DNA of 64,000 bases from Panagrolaimus kolymaensis. Taxonomy: Eukaryota > Nematoda > Chromadorea > Rhabditida > Panagrolaimidae. The notes beneath the pieces were generated by a model. That model did no database searches. It had not been told where the DNA came from and saw nothing but the letters and a program-made list of their open reading frames with translations. Below are positions 1 through 13,269 of this stretch, piece by piece; position 1 is the stretch's first letter, and the number at the start of each line of letters is the position of its first letter. The DNA lies in assembly GCA_028622995.1 (NCBI GenBank), contig JAJQJQ010000033.1:2356001-2420000 (forward strand). The letters run 5' to 3'. Made by a program: the position numbers and the translations under genes.

Positions 1-3000
1 GAAATGAGACAAGACTCTGGGAAACAAATAAATATAAAAGATTTTCCAAAAACATTTTGACGTTGTTCCTCATTTTAAAAGCTAACATAATTTCCATTTT
101 TTTTTTCAGTTAAAAGCGTCAAAAACGGAAGTTTAAGAACAAAAGGCATTCGATGAAACAATGATAAAAAAAACAAAAAAAAACAATAAATCTTTCTTTT
201 TAAACATGCTCGAGTAAACCCCCACTGTTTTCTTGTCACATTTTTCTAGTAATAATAAAAGCCTAATTCTAAAAGCTAATGGCTTGCAACTACCCCACCT
301 ACAATAATGGTGAGAAAAAAATGGGCGACCAAAATGATTTCATTTTTTGGACTTCATAGATTCATAAGTAAAAGAAAAAAAATCGTGTAAATGACAGAAA
401 CAAAACAAAAAAGAAGACACGAAAAATTTGGGTGGTAAACAAGTGAAATGAATAATTAGCAGCTTTTAAAACAAAATGCAACAAGAAAAAAATATGAACA
501 AACAACCTCCATATAATTTTTGGCTTGTTAATTTGAGAACATCAATAAACAAAATTCTTTTGGGATATGTTTAACATTTAAATTTAAAAAACTACTATCG
601 GGGATGCTTGTCATAATTTTTGTTTATCATGAACAAAGGCATACATAAATGAGTGATCGATGTCAGATGTTTCAGACAACACCAAAGAATAGGTTCCTCA
701 ATCAACATGGCACAAAAGTAACAAAGTCATGTAATAGCTTTTCAAACATCAACCATGAGCGATGAATTTAACCAGGGCTCTTAATGTGGCAGATTCGACC
801 GATTAAAAATAAAAATATTATTCATGATAATTTTTGGTAAAAGTTTCTTCAAAACTTTAGTGACATTGTGAAAGAAACGTATTATTTAATAAAATAAAAG
901 ATAAATCAGAAATCAGCTTTTTAGCCACTCAAAAAATTATATTTTACAAATGTATTTATTTTCTCACATTTTTGATGGCCGTGAATATTTAATTCTGGAT
1001 AATATTAAAGCAAATAATTATTCATTATTCGGAGATATGAGAAGAGAAGAAGGTTAACGAAATGGTGCCAAATTTGCTAATAAAATTAAGGAAGAAATAA
1101 ATCCAAAATCACGCGGGGTTTTTTTTCTTATGCAAGCATCGAAGTGAATAAATTTCATACAAAAAAAACTGAGAAGTTTTTAAAAGGATTCAACTAAATT
1201 TCCAACAACAAAAAGTTTCATCATCACTTTTCAACAAAAGTGCAAAATAAAAAACTAAATATTTTGCTAAAAGGTTTCTTCTCAAACCAAAGATAGATAT
1301 GTTTTTGTATGAATGTGTATTTTTGGAACTTCGATGGCTTCTATTTTTAAAAAAAATGGAGGCGAAAAATATGGTTTCCTCATTCTTTTACTTTTTTGAA
1401 AACTTCTCAGCTTAAAAGATTTTGTTGGACTCAAAAAGAAGATGAAGCATGGAAAGGCTTTTTTAAAGAATTATGAGTAACAAGAAAAAGTAGGATTTGA
1501 AAAAAAGCAAGAAATGCAGAAGGCAAAAAAAAGTGACAACGATAATGAAGTTAATTTATGATATTTTTGGAAAAAGAGAGTCGTCTACTAAAAAAAATAT
1601 TAAATAAATAAGCATATATGGAAAAACGCTTCCGGAATTATAAATGGAAAAGCTGAATTCTAAAAATGGCTATTTTGTAGACATAAAAATTGGAATTTAA
1701 AAAAAAGAAAAAGAGTAAATAACAAACAAGTTTACAGTAATCTTCAAAAATAAAGGCACAACAATCAAACAAAGAAAATAAAATTATAAAAACAACTGTA
1801 TCCAACTAAATCCGCTGAAATGAATATCAAAAGAATAAATAAATATTATTTTATTTTATTAAACAAAAAAATTTGTTGGCTCAATTTTATGATTCTTTGC
1901 TATAAAAAGACAACCAAGCTGGAAATCTTGCCAAAAATTTATTTTTCGCTGTTGTAAAGCTTTTAGTAATATATTTTTGTTTCTGGTTGTAAAAAAGTCA
2001 TATTCTTCCATTATTTATTTTTTTTTATCTCAGATCAGATGATCAGATCAATCCATGATAAAATAAAGTTAAATAAATTTTAGTTTACGATAATAGTTTA
2101 AAAAAAGAAAAACACTGTTTTGCGTCATTTCAAAACAAAATTTATTTGTTCCTTATGAAAAATGAAAATTTTCTTCCTTCAGCTTTTTTAAGGATAAACA
2201 TTTCTTACTTTTGACATTTTAAAGTTTGTCACGAAAAAATAGTCATAACACCTTGACGAATGAATGACTTTAGAAAACAACATATTACATGTAAAAAAGT
2301 TTGGGAGAAGTTTTATTTTGCAACAATATTTTCAATTCAATAACTTACTTTAGCATTATTTTAAAGGATCTTTTAGAAACTACTTTTTTCATGTAATAAA
2401 ATTTTCTAATGTAGTCTCATCATTTTTTGAAGTTCTGTTTATAGGATGACCATTTTATTTGTTTATCTCAAAAAAAAAGTATAGTTTCAAAGAGGAAAAA
2501 AAACACATAAATAAACACATACAAGGAAAGAAAAAATATTTGTAATAACACCCATAGGGGAAATCTCTGTTACTTTCAATTAACTTCATTTTAGTTTTTA
2601 TTGCTTCTTTTCTGCTGCTTCCAAGAAAGAAAAGAGGAAAAGCTTCAAAGTTAAAAAAAAGGAAGAAAAATATTACAAGAAAAAAAGAACAAAGTTTTTA
2701 AAATTTCATGTTTTTTAACTTCTTCATGATGACCACCATCGAATGTAAGTTTCTTAGTTTTACTGTCTTCAAAAAACTGCAACTTTAATTAATTTTGGAT
2801 TAATAAAAACAACAACATAACTGTATACTTTTTTTGTATATGGGATACTCTGATTTCCTGTACTTTAATTGCACTAACTAAAGAATAGCTTAAAAAGCCT
2901 AGGATAAATAAAGAATGAAAAATATTAATTTATTGATATTATGAAAAACGTTAAACTAACTTTGAACCCTTTTATGAATGAATCAATTCAATTTTTATTT

Positions 3001-3531
3001 CAAACAAAACAAAGTGCAAACAAGAAACATATTTCCTTTTCTGAATTGAAATTTTTGTCACCAAAATAATTCGATTATTTGAAATGCACATTTCCGGCTA
3101 TGCAAAACTTTATAAGCAGCTGTAAAGTTTTCCGAGAAACTATAATGTCCAGTAAATAACAACATTTAAAACTTTTTATTTCTAATTCAGAATTCATATT
3201 TAAAATCTATTTGAACAAAACCAAATGAAACACTACATTTATAACAAATCATGAGCAAAGTGGATGAAGACAAACAAAAGCAAAGTAAACAAATAAACAT
3301 TAAGAAAACAACCAAAGGAAGTAATTTTAAACAAACAATAGAGAATACTTTTAAATAATAATTGGTATTAAAAAAGAGAAAGGCAAATAACCAGAAGAAG
3401 ACATCACCCTACACCAGAATTCGACAGTTTCAAAAGTGACCATTGAAGTTGAAGATGAAAAGTCGAAGACATTGTATGACTTGTTTTTTACCCGCAAAAA
3501 GATTTCGAAATTTCGTCACAATCTCCTTCTT
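1..3531. other. Gene-free AT-rich stretch
   Basis: No open frame of useful length and no exon-like or RNA-like signal was found on either strand. The stretch is dominated by A and T runs. It lies downstream (3') of the minus-strand LAMMER kinase gene, so its right edge should hold that gene's 3' UTR. The remainder is intergenic or belongs to a gene whose exons lie to the left of the window. Confidence 0.6.
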
Positions 3532-6500
3532 TTAAACTGCTGATGTTGAAGTTGTACCAGAATCTCCGACGATCATATTTGAATTATTATTCGGTCGAAT
3601 ACCAATAACAGCAGAAGCAATAGAATTCCCATTACCATTCACATGATCCACCGGAAGCCTAAAAATTCAAAAATAATAAAAATAATAAAATCATTCAAAA
3701 TAATTACCTTTCATGAGGTTGAAGTCTATCAAAATATCGATGTTTAAGAGCATCACCAAGAGTAATCCGCGATGTTGGTTCATAATCGAGCATTTGTTCA
3801 ATAAGTTCGAATAGTTCAATATTTTCAGGTTCATTGGTACTCATATATCGCTGAAAAATTTGGTGTTCCTGTTTATTTTTTAGTAGTTGACGTTCTTATT
3901 TTGAAAAATAAAGTACACCGGAAGTCGATTTTTTGTTTTGTTATTTAACACATTTTTAAAGAAAAAGAAAAGTGCTAGAGCTAGCTTGTGGCATAATCAA
4001 TCAATGACTTATTCGTTCTTAGAAGAAGAAAAAAGTTCAATGGCAATAAATAAATCAGCACTATTTTATATATTTGCGTCAGGTGTTAGTTTAAACAATT
4101 ATGTAAAGTGAAAAAGTAAATTAGTTTTGAAAACAAAATGGAAGCCAATAGGATTTTTATAAATCGATAGTTATGTCTATCGAAAAAATTAAAAAGAACT
4201 TACTCTTAGCGGCTTGCAATGTTCACGGACATAATCAATCGATCTTTGATCACAATCAAGTTTACCATGTGAGAAATACCGAACCCTATAGAAAATAATT
4301 AAAGTTAATAAAGAGTTGCAGTAATGGCTTACTTTGTTTTTCTCGCCATTCGATAAGGAATAGTTCCTAAAATTCTTTCCATCATCGCAAGATGTTCTTT
4401 ATTTTCGTGAGTTTGAAATAGCGTACAGCCAGTGTAAAGTTCATACATAATACATCCTATAGACCATACATCACAAGGTTGTGACCATCCAAGCTCTAAA
4501 CATTTAATATTAATTACAAATGCAATTGAAATTTAAAACATACCTAGAATGACTTCAGGTGCTCGATAATGTCGCGTTGAAACGATTGCAGAATGATGTT
4601 CATGGTCAAATGTTGCAGAACCCAAATCAATAAGTCGTACAGCAGCATTTTTCACTTTCTTGTATTTTGATTTCTTACTACCAACAGTTGCATCAATTTG
4701 CTCATAATCACTATTAACAAAAAGAATATTTTCAGGTTTCAGATCGGTATGCGTCAGTTGATTGTCGTGCATAAATTTAACTGCATAACAAAGTTGATAA
4801 GCAATATAACGCGATTGATCAGTTGGATATGGCTTGTAATTATTGGATTTCATAAAATCAAATACACTTAGCCCCAATAATTCGAATAATAGACAAGTAT
4901 GACCAAAATAATCAAAATAACTCAGCATATGAATGACAAGGCTGAAATCAAAAATTACTAGAAGATAAGAAGAAAAAAACGAAACATACTGATTTCCTAA
5001 CGGATCGCGTTCTTTCAGCTTTTGCAACACATTTATTTCCAATCTAGCAGCTTCACGATATTTGTTCACATTTTTAATAATTTTTAATGCCAGCTTTGTC
5101 GAATGTTGACGATCTCGATCCTTGACTTCAACCACTTTACCAAATGTTCCTTCTCCTAGAGTTTTAACAATTTCATCTAAAAAATACAAGATATTATAAA
5201 AAAATATGTAATAGAAAATTTACATCTATTTGCAACCATGTCGCCGTGATTGTAAATAAGATGACCATCCGCATCATCCTTTGGTCGAACATGCATTTGT
5301 GAAGATCGAGTTGAATCATGAGCGGATGAATGATGATTTTTATGAGTTGATGTTGAAGGCGCAACCGCTGCATTCTTGGATGTTGAATAAGTTTCTTTAT
5401 GACGTCGTTCACCAGATGGACTCTAAAAACAGAAAAATTAATAAATGTAATACAAAATCAGAAAAAATGTTTCCCCAATTTTCTTATTTTAAAAGCTTGT
5501 CGAATGCTTACAGGCTGTATTTTCTTTCCACCTGCAGCAATAATTTTATCAACCTTAGCAGAAACGCTCGGTGGAAGTTGCAAAGCTGCAAATAAATTAG
5601 AAGCTTGTGGATTGCGTGAACGTTCAAATCTTTGAGGAGGTTGATACCCAGAAGAAGGAAGGTTTGGATGCTTCGTCAACTGTAAAATTGGAGGCTTCAC
5701 TCTTTCTTCTTCTTCTAAAACTGCTTCGGCTTGTGCAATAACATCTTTAATACTGGCTGTAATACCAGATATTTCTGGAGGCCTTTGAATATCATCATCA
5801 TCACTCGATGAAGTCTTTTCAGGGATATTCTCCTGGGATAAAGCGGCAACGGGAGGAGTTCTTTTCGGCTGTGTTAAACCTACATTGGAAATCTTTGTTT
5901 TTGGTATGGCAGGTTTAAGAGCTTTTCGCCCCGATAATGGGGTCGTGGGTGGTTTTGTAGAAACCTTTTGCAAAGCATCTGTAGTTTGAAGCGTTGAGGA
6001 TGTTGGCGGTGGCTGTTCAATTTTTGCATTTGAGAAAGCTGCTGCCACCGCATTTACAGTATTTTTAGCTCGTGATTCATCACTTGTTGTACTTTCTTCT
6101 TTTTCGTTAATATGAAGAGGAAGTTTTTTCTTTGCTAATTCAAATTTAGTAGCGCTTTCAATCAAATCTCTTTTGATTGATGCAAAATCATCTATCTTTG
6201 TTTTCCTACGTTTGGATGAAGTTCGTCGACTAGTAATAGCCGAATGTTGAGGTGGACGAGTTTCAGGTGGAGGCTGAGGAGAAGGTACAGCAGAAGCTGG
6301 CAACGATTCAGGTGGTGATGAAACTAAATTTGAAGAAGATGTTGAGGGAGCACAAGACGCATCAACGGAAGGAATTGCTTGAGTTTTACGCAAATTTAAT
6401 CGACGAGATATACCCGAAGCAGCCCCGGCAGCGTTAGGAACAGGTGCTGCTATAGGCTTTGTAAGTACAGGAGCGGCAGCAGTTCCTTTACCCGATTCTC

Positions 6501-7191
6501 TTCTTTTAATTTCTGATGGCTTAGGAATAACAACAGCGCCTTTTTTCGCTGATTGAGGAGAAGCAGGAATATTTGTAAGTCTTTGCGTAACCGCAGCAGC
6601 TTTGGGTCCAACAGTTTGTTTCAGATGCCCAGTTTGTGGAATTTTAGGTGATATCGCAATCACAGGCTCTGCAACAGGAGGAGGAATATCAAGACAAAGG
6701 GTTTGCCAACTATTAAAGCTTTTATAAACGTTAGGATCAGAAATACATCGTCTTAAAGAAGCCAAAATTTGAGTATTTCGACGACGGGAAACGTAATTTT
6801 TATGTTTTCTCCTTTTTGGAATAACCACAAGTGGAAGTCGTTTTAAACCATCTGTAGTTTTTTTAGGCATGTCTTCAGAAATATTATGAGGACTAATGTT
6901 AAATGATCGATAAATAAATGGAGATGGTGATTGATGAACAGTTGGTTTTACAAGTTTAGGAGCTGGGGCAAGAAAAGCGTGATGAGCAATTCGATGAGAA
7001 AAGTAATGCTTAGATGCTGGTGATTGTAAAACAGCGTTACCAGCTCCCAATCCAGCTGCTGATGAATGATTATGTATTGAAGCCGAAAGGGGTGATAATG
7101 GCGGCCGTTCAAAAGCCGTTTGTAAAAATGAATCAAATTCTTTGCAAAGGTCGTCAACGTCGGTAAATTGACCAGACGTCGTTTTTGACCC
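3532..7191 (-). CDS. LAMMER/CLK dual-specificity protein kinase
   Basis: CDC-like kinase of the CLK/Doa family, which phosphorylates SR splicing factors in the nucleus. Coding segments, read right to left: 5512-7191 (5' limit uncertain), 5224-5422, 4990-5176, 4544-4941, 4333-4495, 4204-4285, 3708-3850 and 3532-3658. Visible motifs are a glycine loop (GEGTFG), the VAIK-type lysine (ALKII), a catalytic loop HTDLKPEN, a DLG variant in place of DFG (IDLGSA), and the family signature [11 protein letters not shown] near 4375, which fixes the family. The ~560-aa N-terminal part is a disordered Ser/Pro/Ala/Lys-rich extension with basic patches, as in the long nematode LAMMER kinase MADD-3 (inference). 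An in-frame TAA just above 7191 and the lack of an early ATG mean the true start lies in an upstream exon or at an internal Met near 6870. The RS exon at 8128-8445 is the natural candidate, but phases do not join simply. Confidence 0.9.
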
Positions 7192-8127
7192 TTAAGACGA
7201 GCCAAAAAAGGCCCGTCGTGGCGTAGGAAAATTAAGAATAATAACTAATAAAATGAATAAAGTTTAATCCATATGGGTTTTAAATGAATAGCTAATGAAT
7301 AAAAAACAAAATAAAAAATAGAAGAGAACAGAGTAAAATCACAATCACTCGAAGCAACAAATTTTGTTTTAACGTAAAAAAATTATTTTTTCTTTCTTTT
7401 TTTTCTTTCTGTCCTATTCTCTGCCGCTATGTTCGCCTCAAGCAAGCTGGCAAAAGAACAAATCTGCGATACAATCGACATAAGCCAAGAACTAAAAAGA
7501 AACAACTGACAGACCAGTCTTGATCCCGAAAATGCGCCTGCTGCTTCTCTCTTTCGAGGAAACACCCTTTTTTCAATCCAATCCTGGCACAAAAGTTAAA
7601 AAATAAAATAGCATGTAAAAAATAGATTTAATGCATTAGGAGACAAAATAAATACGTCTGTCGGTCTTCAAATCACGGAGTGACGCCCACATTACAGCTG
7701 GCTTTAACAAGATGGGTAACTAGGCATTTAAAAAAAGATTGAGAAAAGAAGAAAAATTAAATCATCGATACTTTCTATTCCTTTATGTTAACGTGATTGT
7801 TATTGTGACTTAAAAAATATGCTATGGCAAAAGAAGACAGGCATCGGCTGCTAATGAGTTAAAATTTATAAAGGTGGATATGAAAAGGAGCAAAGAAAAA
7901 ACATAATGGAAAAATTAGCAATTGTCAGCTTTCTACGAGCTGTTTGAAATCATCGTATGTAGTTAAAAACAAAGAAACTGTAACAGTAAATGCGAGCGAG
8001 TTGGTATGGAACATTTTTACCTTTACTATAACAAAGCTTTTGGGTTAACCAGACTTATAGCTAAGACTTAATTCAAATCTTTGTACTACATACCCTTATT
8101 TAAAATGTTCATTAAAAAAGCACTAAC
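7192..8127 (-). other. Presumed first intron of the LAMMER kinase region
   Basis: About 0.9 kb between the RS-rich exon and the long kinase exon. It has slightly higher G+C patches (7420-7570 and 7650-7730) than neighbouring introns. A 69-codon minus-strand frame at 7383-7592 has no recognisable domain. I see no convincing exon, but one joining exon could be hidden here. Confidence 0.4.
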
Positions 8128-8445
8128 CTTTCTTCTTCTTTTCCTCTCAGGTGATGATCGATCTCTACGTTGTTCAGCTTTTCTTGATTCTCGGAGCACT
8201 TTTTCTAATTCTTTACCATCAAATCCGCGGTCTTCTTCTCTTTTTCGTCGACGTTCTTCCCGTTTCCTGTTATTATCATCTCGTCTTCTTTCTCCAGATT
8301 CTCGAGATTTTTGAGCTTCTCTGTCAAAATCAAAATTTCGTCTGTTATCATTTCGTCGACGGCGATAATGATCTGATGATGGTTGTCTTCTTCGTCGTGG
8401 AGAACGTGAGCGAGATCTTTTAATTTTACGCCGTTCATGAGACAT
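8128..8445 (-). CDS. RS-rich exon, probable 5' exon of the LAMMER kinase
   Basis: Opens with ATG at 8445 and encodes about 106 residues dominated by Arg, Ser, Lys and acidic residues (RSRSRSPRRRR near the start). It ends at a donor GTTAGT at 8127 in phase 0. Directly above the ATG, a TTTTTTTAG at about 8456 resembles an acceptor for cis- or spliced-leader trans-splicing. RS-rich N-termini are typical of CLK kinases and of SR proteins. The exon is same-strand and about 0.9 kb upstream of the kinase exons, so it may supply their start. The first plausible acceptors of the long kinase exon are mostly phase 1, so the join is unproven. The alternative is a small separate SR-like gene. Confidence 0.55.
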
Positions 8446-9250
8446 TATGAATTCTAAAAAAACTGTATTAAAATATGTGTAAATAAAGTTAACGCGGTTA
8501 AAAAGTCAATATATATAAAGATTGAGAACGCGAATATAATCAAAAAGAAAATGAAGTTTTTGAAGAACAAAAGATTATTTAGTTGATGAGAAAAGAAAAC
8601 AAGGGCCTAATTTACAAGAAATTATATATTACACTAACAAAATGTGTAATTAAAAAAAGGTTAAAAATAAAGAAGGTAAAAAATTTGAAAGTTGCAAGAT
8701 CAAAAAATCAATTTGTTGTACTAAGTTTATAAACAACTCATCTTTTGCATGCGTTAATGATGAAAATATTAAATTTGTAATAATTGAATGTTAAAATAAA
8801 TCATCAAAGTAATTTAAACGTGAAAATCGTGGTTCAAAAAAATACTTTAACATTTTTTCAACGTTTGTTTTTTTTTTCTTCATTCGCTGTTCTTTTGCAA
8901 AAATGACCATGCCGCTAAAAGCGCTCCAAGACCAAATTGAGCATGTAATTTATTTGCTCACTCGATTTCATTTTGATTTTTGATTGTATCTCCTCGATTG
9001 AAGAAGAATGATGAATGATACTCATTTTTTAAACGTAAAAAAAATAATCAAGTTTTTGGTAAAAAAAATTTTGAAGGTTTTTGATGGCTGAACTGTCCTT
9101 TTTAAAATTTGCATATGCGTTAATGCAATGAAAGAATGCACGTAAAATAGTAAGAAGTTATAAACTTTGAACACATTTATTATCAGCAGTCGTCGTTACT
9201 TTTCTTCTCGTCTTTCATTGCTTTAGAAACAATTTGATGAAAATTGAACA
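8446..9250. other. Divergent intergenic region
   Basis: Eight hundred bases between the minus-strand RS exon and the plus-strand 246-aa gene. It should contain both promoters. No clear coding or RNA signal is visible. Confidence 0.5.
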
Positions 9251-10658
9251 ATGGCAAAAACTCAATCCAAAGGTTTGATTTTTATTATAAATATTATGGT
9301 TTATAGTTTTTCTTTTTTAGGTTTAAATCAACTTGAAATTGAAGGAAAGGTTTGTATCCGTTTGTTCTTTTTCCAGTCTTCGAACTTCTTTTTTTTAGAA
9401 ACCTTATGCTGAAAAACAAGTATCTCTTCAAGGCAATGTAACACATGTTAACAAAGCTATGCGACTTCCTCGACAAATGATTCGTGTTCAACGCTCTGAA
9501 CCTTCTGATGGAGTTGTTCGAAATGAGCTTCGTTTCGTTTCTTATTCTTCTAAGAACAATGATGGCCAAGATCCTCTTGAAGTATGTTTAATTATATGAA
9601 TGTCTTAACTTTTTGATGACGTTTTTTTCTTTTCTTCAGATGCATGTTGTTGGTGAAGCATTTGGCGCTCTTGTATCTCGTCTTCGTGAACTTAATATTA
9701 TCCTTCCTGAAGTTGAAGATCAAGTTGGTGGAATGGGAATTGATCAATATGTAATGAAAGATGAAGTTAGTTCTCTTCGAAACCGACTTGCAGCCGTAAG
9801 TTTCTTTCGTTGGGCTTACTTTATGATTTTATGTCCAAATCCAATGTTTGTTTCCTAGCAAGTGTTTTTTGATTTACTCTTATTTTATCGACATTTTTTT
9901 GTCTTAAAAACCATTAACCAAAGCTACTGCAATTATTTTCTTCTTTTTTACATCCATGAAATCACGTGCTTCCATAGTTTTTGCATACTTTTATAACATA
10001 TTGGAATCTTCCATTGCTACTGTTATCTTAAAAATTTATGCGATAACCTTTTTTATTGGCAACCATTATTTGAACTACCGTTTTTTTAGAGCGAAGAAGA
10101 ATGTGAACGTCTACGACGAAATATTGATGAAATTCGTTGCGTCGCAAGTGTCAAAGATGCAACATCTGTTACATCAATGACAGAGCCTGATTGGGTCCGA
10201 TACACAGAAGCACAAATCAAAGCTGTTACAGAAGAACTTCGACCAATTCATGATCAAGCACAACGTTTTGCTCCTAAAATTTTGGATTTAAAAACACATT
10301 TGCGTCAAATTTTGGATGAAATTCATGAACGTCGTGTTAATGGTCAACTCAATGATGATCGAATTCGAGAACAAATTAATGCTAAAATTCAACATTGTCA
10401 TCGCATTGCTTCTGAAACCATCCGTAGTAAACGATATGTAAGTTTTATATTGGAGAAAGCTTTATGTGGTAAAAGACAACAGCGATGATCGAAAACTATA
10501 CCATTTATTAACGTAAAGCATAACATATTTTGTTGTTTTTTTTGTAAATTTTTCCGATATCTTTTTTAAAATCTTTGCTGAGTGTTACTGTAAATTTACG
10601 ACTATAGTGTAGCATAATCCATTATTTTTTGGTTATCATTTTACTTTTTAATTAGTGA
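9251..10658 (+). CDS. Unrecognised 246-aa helical protein
   Basis: Six-exon model: 9251-9272, 9321-9349, 9399-9581, 9640-9795, 10090-10437 and a final segment of only the stop codon at 10656-10658 (acceptor TTTTTAATTAG). All joins keep phase and give 246 residues. There is no signal peptide or membrane segment. The N-terminal half has a basic stretch with a MRLPRQMIRVQR region. The C-terminal half is charged and probably helical or coiled coil (for example EEECERLRRNIDEIR and KAVTEELRPIHDQAQ). I do not recognise the family. If the last exon is instead read from an acceptor near 10585, the tail gains about nine residues. Codon use and intron form match the neighbouring genes. Confidence 0.7.
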
Positions 10659-11380
10659 GTGACTCACGATGTGAAAAAGACCACATGTTCTCACGATCTT
10701 TGTACTTTCTACGGCCATTTGCTAAAGCTGCTACCGTATATTTTTGACCAAAAAATAGCAACAAAAAAGAACATCAAACTTTAGTTTTTGTAGTTAATAT
10801 TTGCAAAGTAGATAAAAATGGTATCATTTTTAACCAGAGATTACTTTGTCGATGTTGCGTCTTTTACCTATTTTTCTAACCTTTGGTCTAATGGAAAATA
10901 TTTTAGAATTGATCGTTATGAATTCAACATTCAAGGATTTATGGAGCATCAATGGTACTTCTTTATGGAATTTTAATTATAAATCGTTTGATATTCATCT
11001 TATGTATTTACTGTATAATAAATTGATTTTCAAATTTCTTTACTACATTCTTGTCATCTCTGAATTTATTTTCAAAGTACATAGAAATTCTTGGAAGCAC
11101 CATTGATCTTTTTTTGTTCAAAGTATCACTAAAAACGATGAAAAGAAGAAGCATGGGTCCTTATCGCTTCCAATCTCCTCCTCTTTGGAAAAAAAAAAGA
11201 AAGAAGAAAAAACTAAGCTTTTAAATAAGGACTTTAAATTCTCACTCATCTAAACGTCATGAAAGTGCCTCAGTATTATGTTTGTCGTGAAAATTTTTAA
11301 CCTTTAAAATTTCTAGGTTTTTTAAGTAGCACCTTCAAAACCCCGAGAGGACTAGATTTTTTTGTTTTTTTAAAGAAGTA
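10659..11380. other. Intergenic region
   Basis: Seven hundred bases between two same-strand genes. An 86-codon frame at 10846-11106 is hydrophobic and T-rich without family features, and I treat it as chance. The stretch should contain the lipase promoter. Confidence 0.5.
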
Positions 11381-13269
11381 ATGAATATGATTTATGCATT
11401 TATTATATTTCCCATTATATTTTATTGTTATGCCGAACCTTTGAACACAATTTATGGCCCATTAACTGATGATTTTACTTCATGGCTGAATGCGTAAGCG
11501 AGTTTATCATTCATCATTATTTAAAAATACTGGAGTAGCTTGTCTGCCCACTTATGTAGCAATGAATCTCGTTAAAAATTATAGCAAGCTTTAGATAATT
11601 CTTAAATAAAAAAGCTGCAAAAGATTTTTAAAAATCAACTTTTTGTTTGGTGGGAAAGCATAATTACTTTCTGCGAGCAAATTGTCAATAGTGAAACTTG
11701 CATTTATTGGATTCCATAATTGTGACAATTTTTATTTTAAACGCATAAGATATAGATTTAAGCATTGGCGTATTTAGATTTTTATTGTATCTATAAATCT
11801 CTAAAATAAAGAGGAAAATAAGGCGATTTGGAACATTAAAGTTCTTTCATAAGAGTTTTATCAAACGATTAAGAGGTACTATCTCTCTATCATGAGGTTC
11901 TTTCTTGTTCCCAAAAGAGTTTTTTTTTTGTCAAAAGAAACAAACATTATTGTTTTTGATGAGAAAAGCAAAGGATTAAAGCTTTATGGTATTATTTATT
12001 TTAGAAACGGATATGCATCTTATCAATTTAATCGACCCGATTTGGGATCTCATGGAAGTTATGGTGGAAAAATTTATCCATCGGATACATTGAAACATGA
12101 CCCAGTGATATTTATTCATGGAAATTCTGATGGAGCTTTAGCTATTCCTGGAAATTATAGTTCGGGTTGGAGTGATTCCATTCAATATTTTCTCGAAGAA
12201 GGATATCACATTAATGAACTTTATACAACAACTTGGGGTGATAGAAATCCAGATAACGCTAAATTTCGGTAAACATTTGACAATATATTTCAGCTCTAAA
12301 ACGGGTAATAAATCTTCAGAGTTCATAGTTGCGAATTTTTATTTTATATTCGTATGTTTATTGAAGCAGTGATGGGATATACTCAAGCAGAAAAAATTAA
12401 AATTATTTCACATTCAATGGGAGTTACTTTGGGAAGAAAAGCGGTTAAAGGTGGCCCACATTATGATTATGATGGATGTAAGCATTGATAAAATATTTTA
12501 AATTTTAACTATTTTAAACACTTTCAGCATATTGTTATTTAGGAGAACCATTAACTGAAAAAATCGCTTTATATTTGGGTATATCTGGCGCAAATTATGG
12601 TATGTGCACATGCCAAGGTGATGCTGCTAATATTGATCCAACTTGTAATTCGGAGGTAATTTGGGGGCAACTGACTATGAAAAAAATAATTGATTTTCTT
12701 AGGCAATTACAGTAATTTCTAAATAGAAAGTACTTACATAAATTATTTCAAGCTAAAAGGTTTTCCAAAACTTTATCTTTAACATAAAGGTTTCCGCCTT
12801 CTTCTTATAAAGATTTTCATACCTCTTTTAAAGGCTATATTTTATTATTTTTTTTATTTTATTTTTTTAGAACGGTTTTTGGCCAGGTGATGCATGTGGC
12901 TCTAACAATCTTACATGCTGGGATCGACCTCAACCAACTGAGTGCTATACTGATCGATATTCAACTTTTCTTACAAATCTTAATAATGATGGCTTGGCTG
13001 AAGCCAAAGTGGTTTATTCAATGTGGTCAACAGCTGATGATATTCTTGCAAATTCATGTTTGGTTTATGATTATCCAACCCCACATATTCCAAATTCAAA
13101 TTGTGTTAAAATATTTTTTGATTTAACCCATATGCAAACTAAAGAAAATACTGTAAAAGATCAATATAGAATAGTCAAAGATACATCCTATCGATCTCTT
13201 GATACTACTACTAAAGCCCTTACATATTGTGACCGATCTCTTGATAAAAATAAAAAAGCAATAAATTAA
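11381..13269 (+). CDS. lips: Secreted class-2 lipase (LIPS family)
   Basis: Alpha/beta-hydrolase of the Lipase_2 (EstA/LipB-like) family that is expanded in nematodes. It hydrolyses ester bonds of lipids, probably extracellularly. Exons: 11381-11493, 12005-12268, 12329-12477, 12528-12655 and 12871-13269, giving 350 residues. Residues 1-18 form a signal peptide ([18 protein letters not shown]). The mature part shows an oxyanion-loop region [10 protein letters not shown], a conserved TTWGD segment, a Cys after the third junction, and the nucleophile elbow ISHSMG with the catalytic Ser. Several conserved Cys follow ([14 protein letters not shown]). The second exon junction was chosen at TTCATAG/TTGCG because it restores the family's CE(F/Y)...R.FIEAV stretch. 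The family assignment is firm; the substrate is unknown. Confidence 0.88.

Noticed and set aside
5281..5635. Plus-strand frames of 104 and 78 codons opposite the kinase gene
   Set aside because: They overlap kinase exons and introns on the other strand, and the protein sequences are unrelated to any family.
7383..7592. 69-codon minus-strand frame between kinase exons
   Set aside because: No recognisable motif, and it ends in a run of Lys/Arg from homopolymers. It could only be an exon if RNA evidence appears.
10846..11106. 86-codon hydrophobic plus-strand frame
   Set aside because: It looks membrane-like only because of T-rich composition. No splice partner and no conserved residues.
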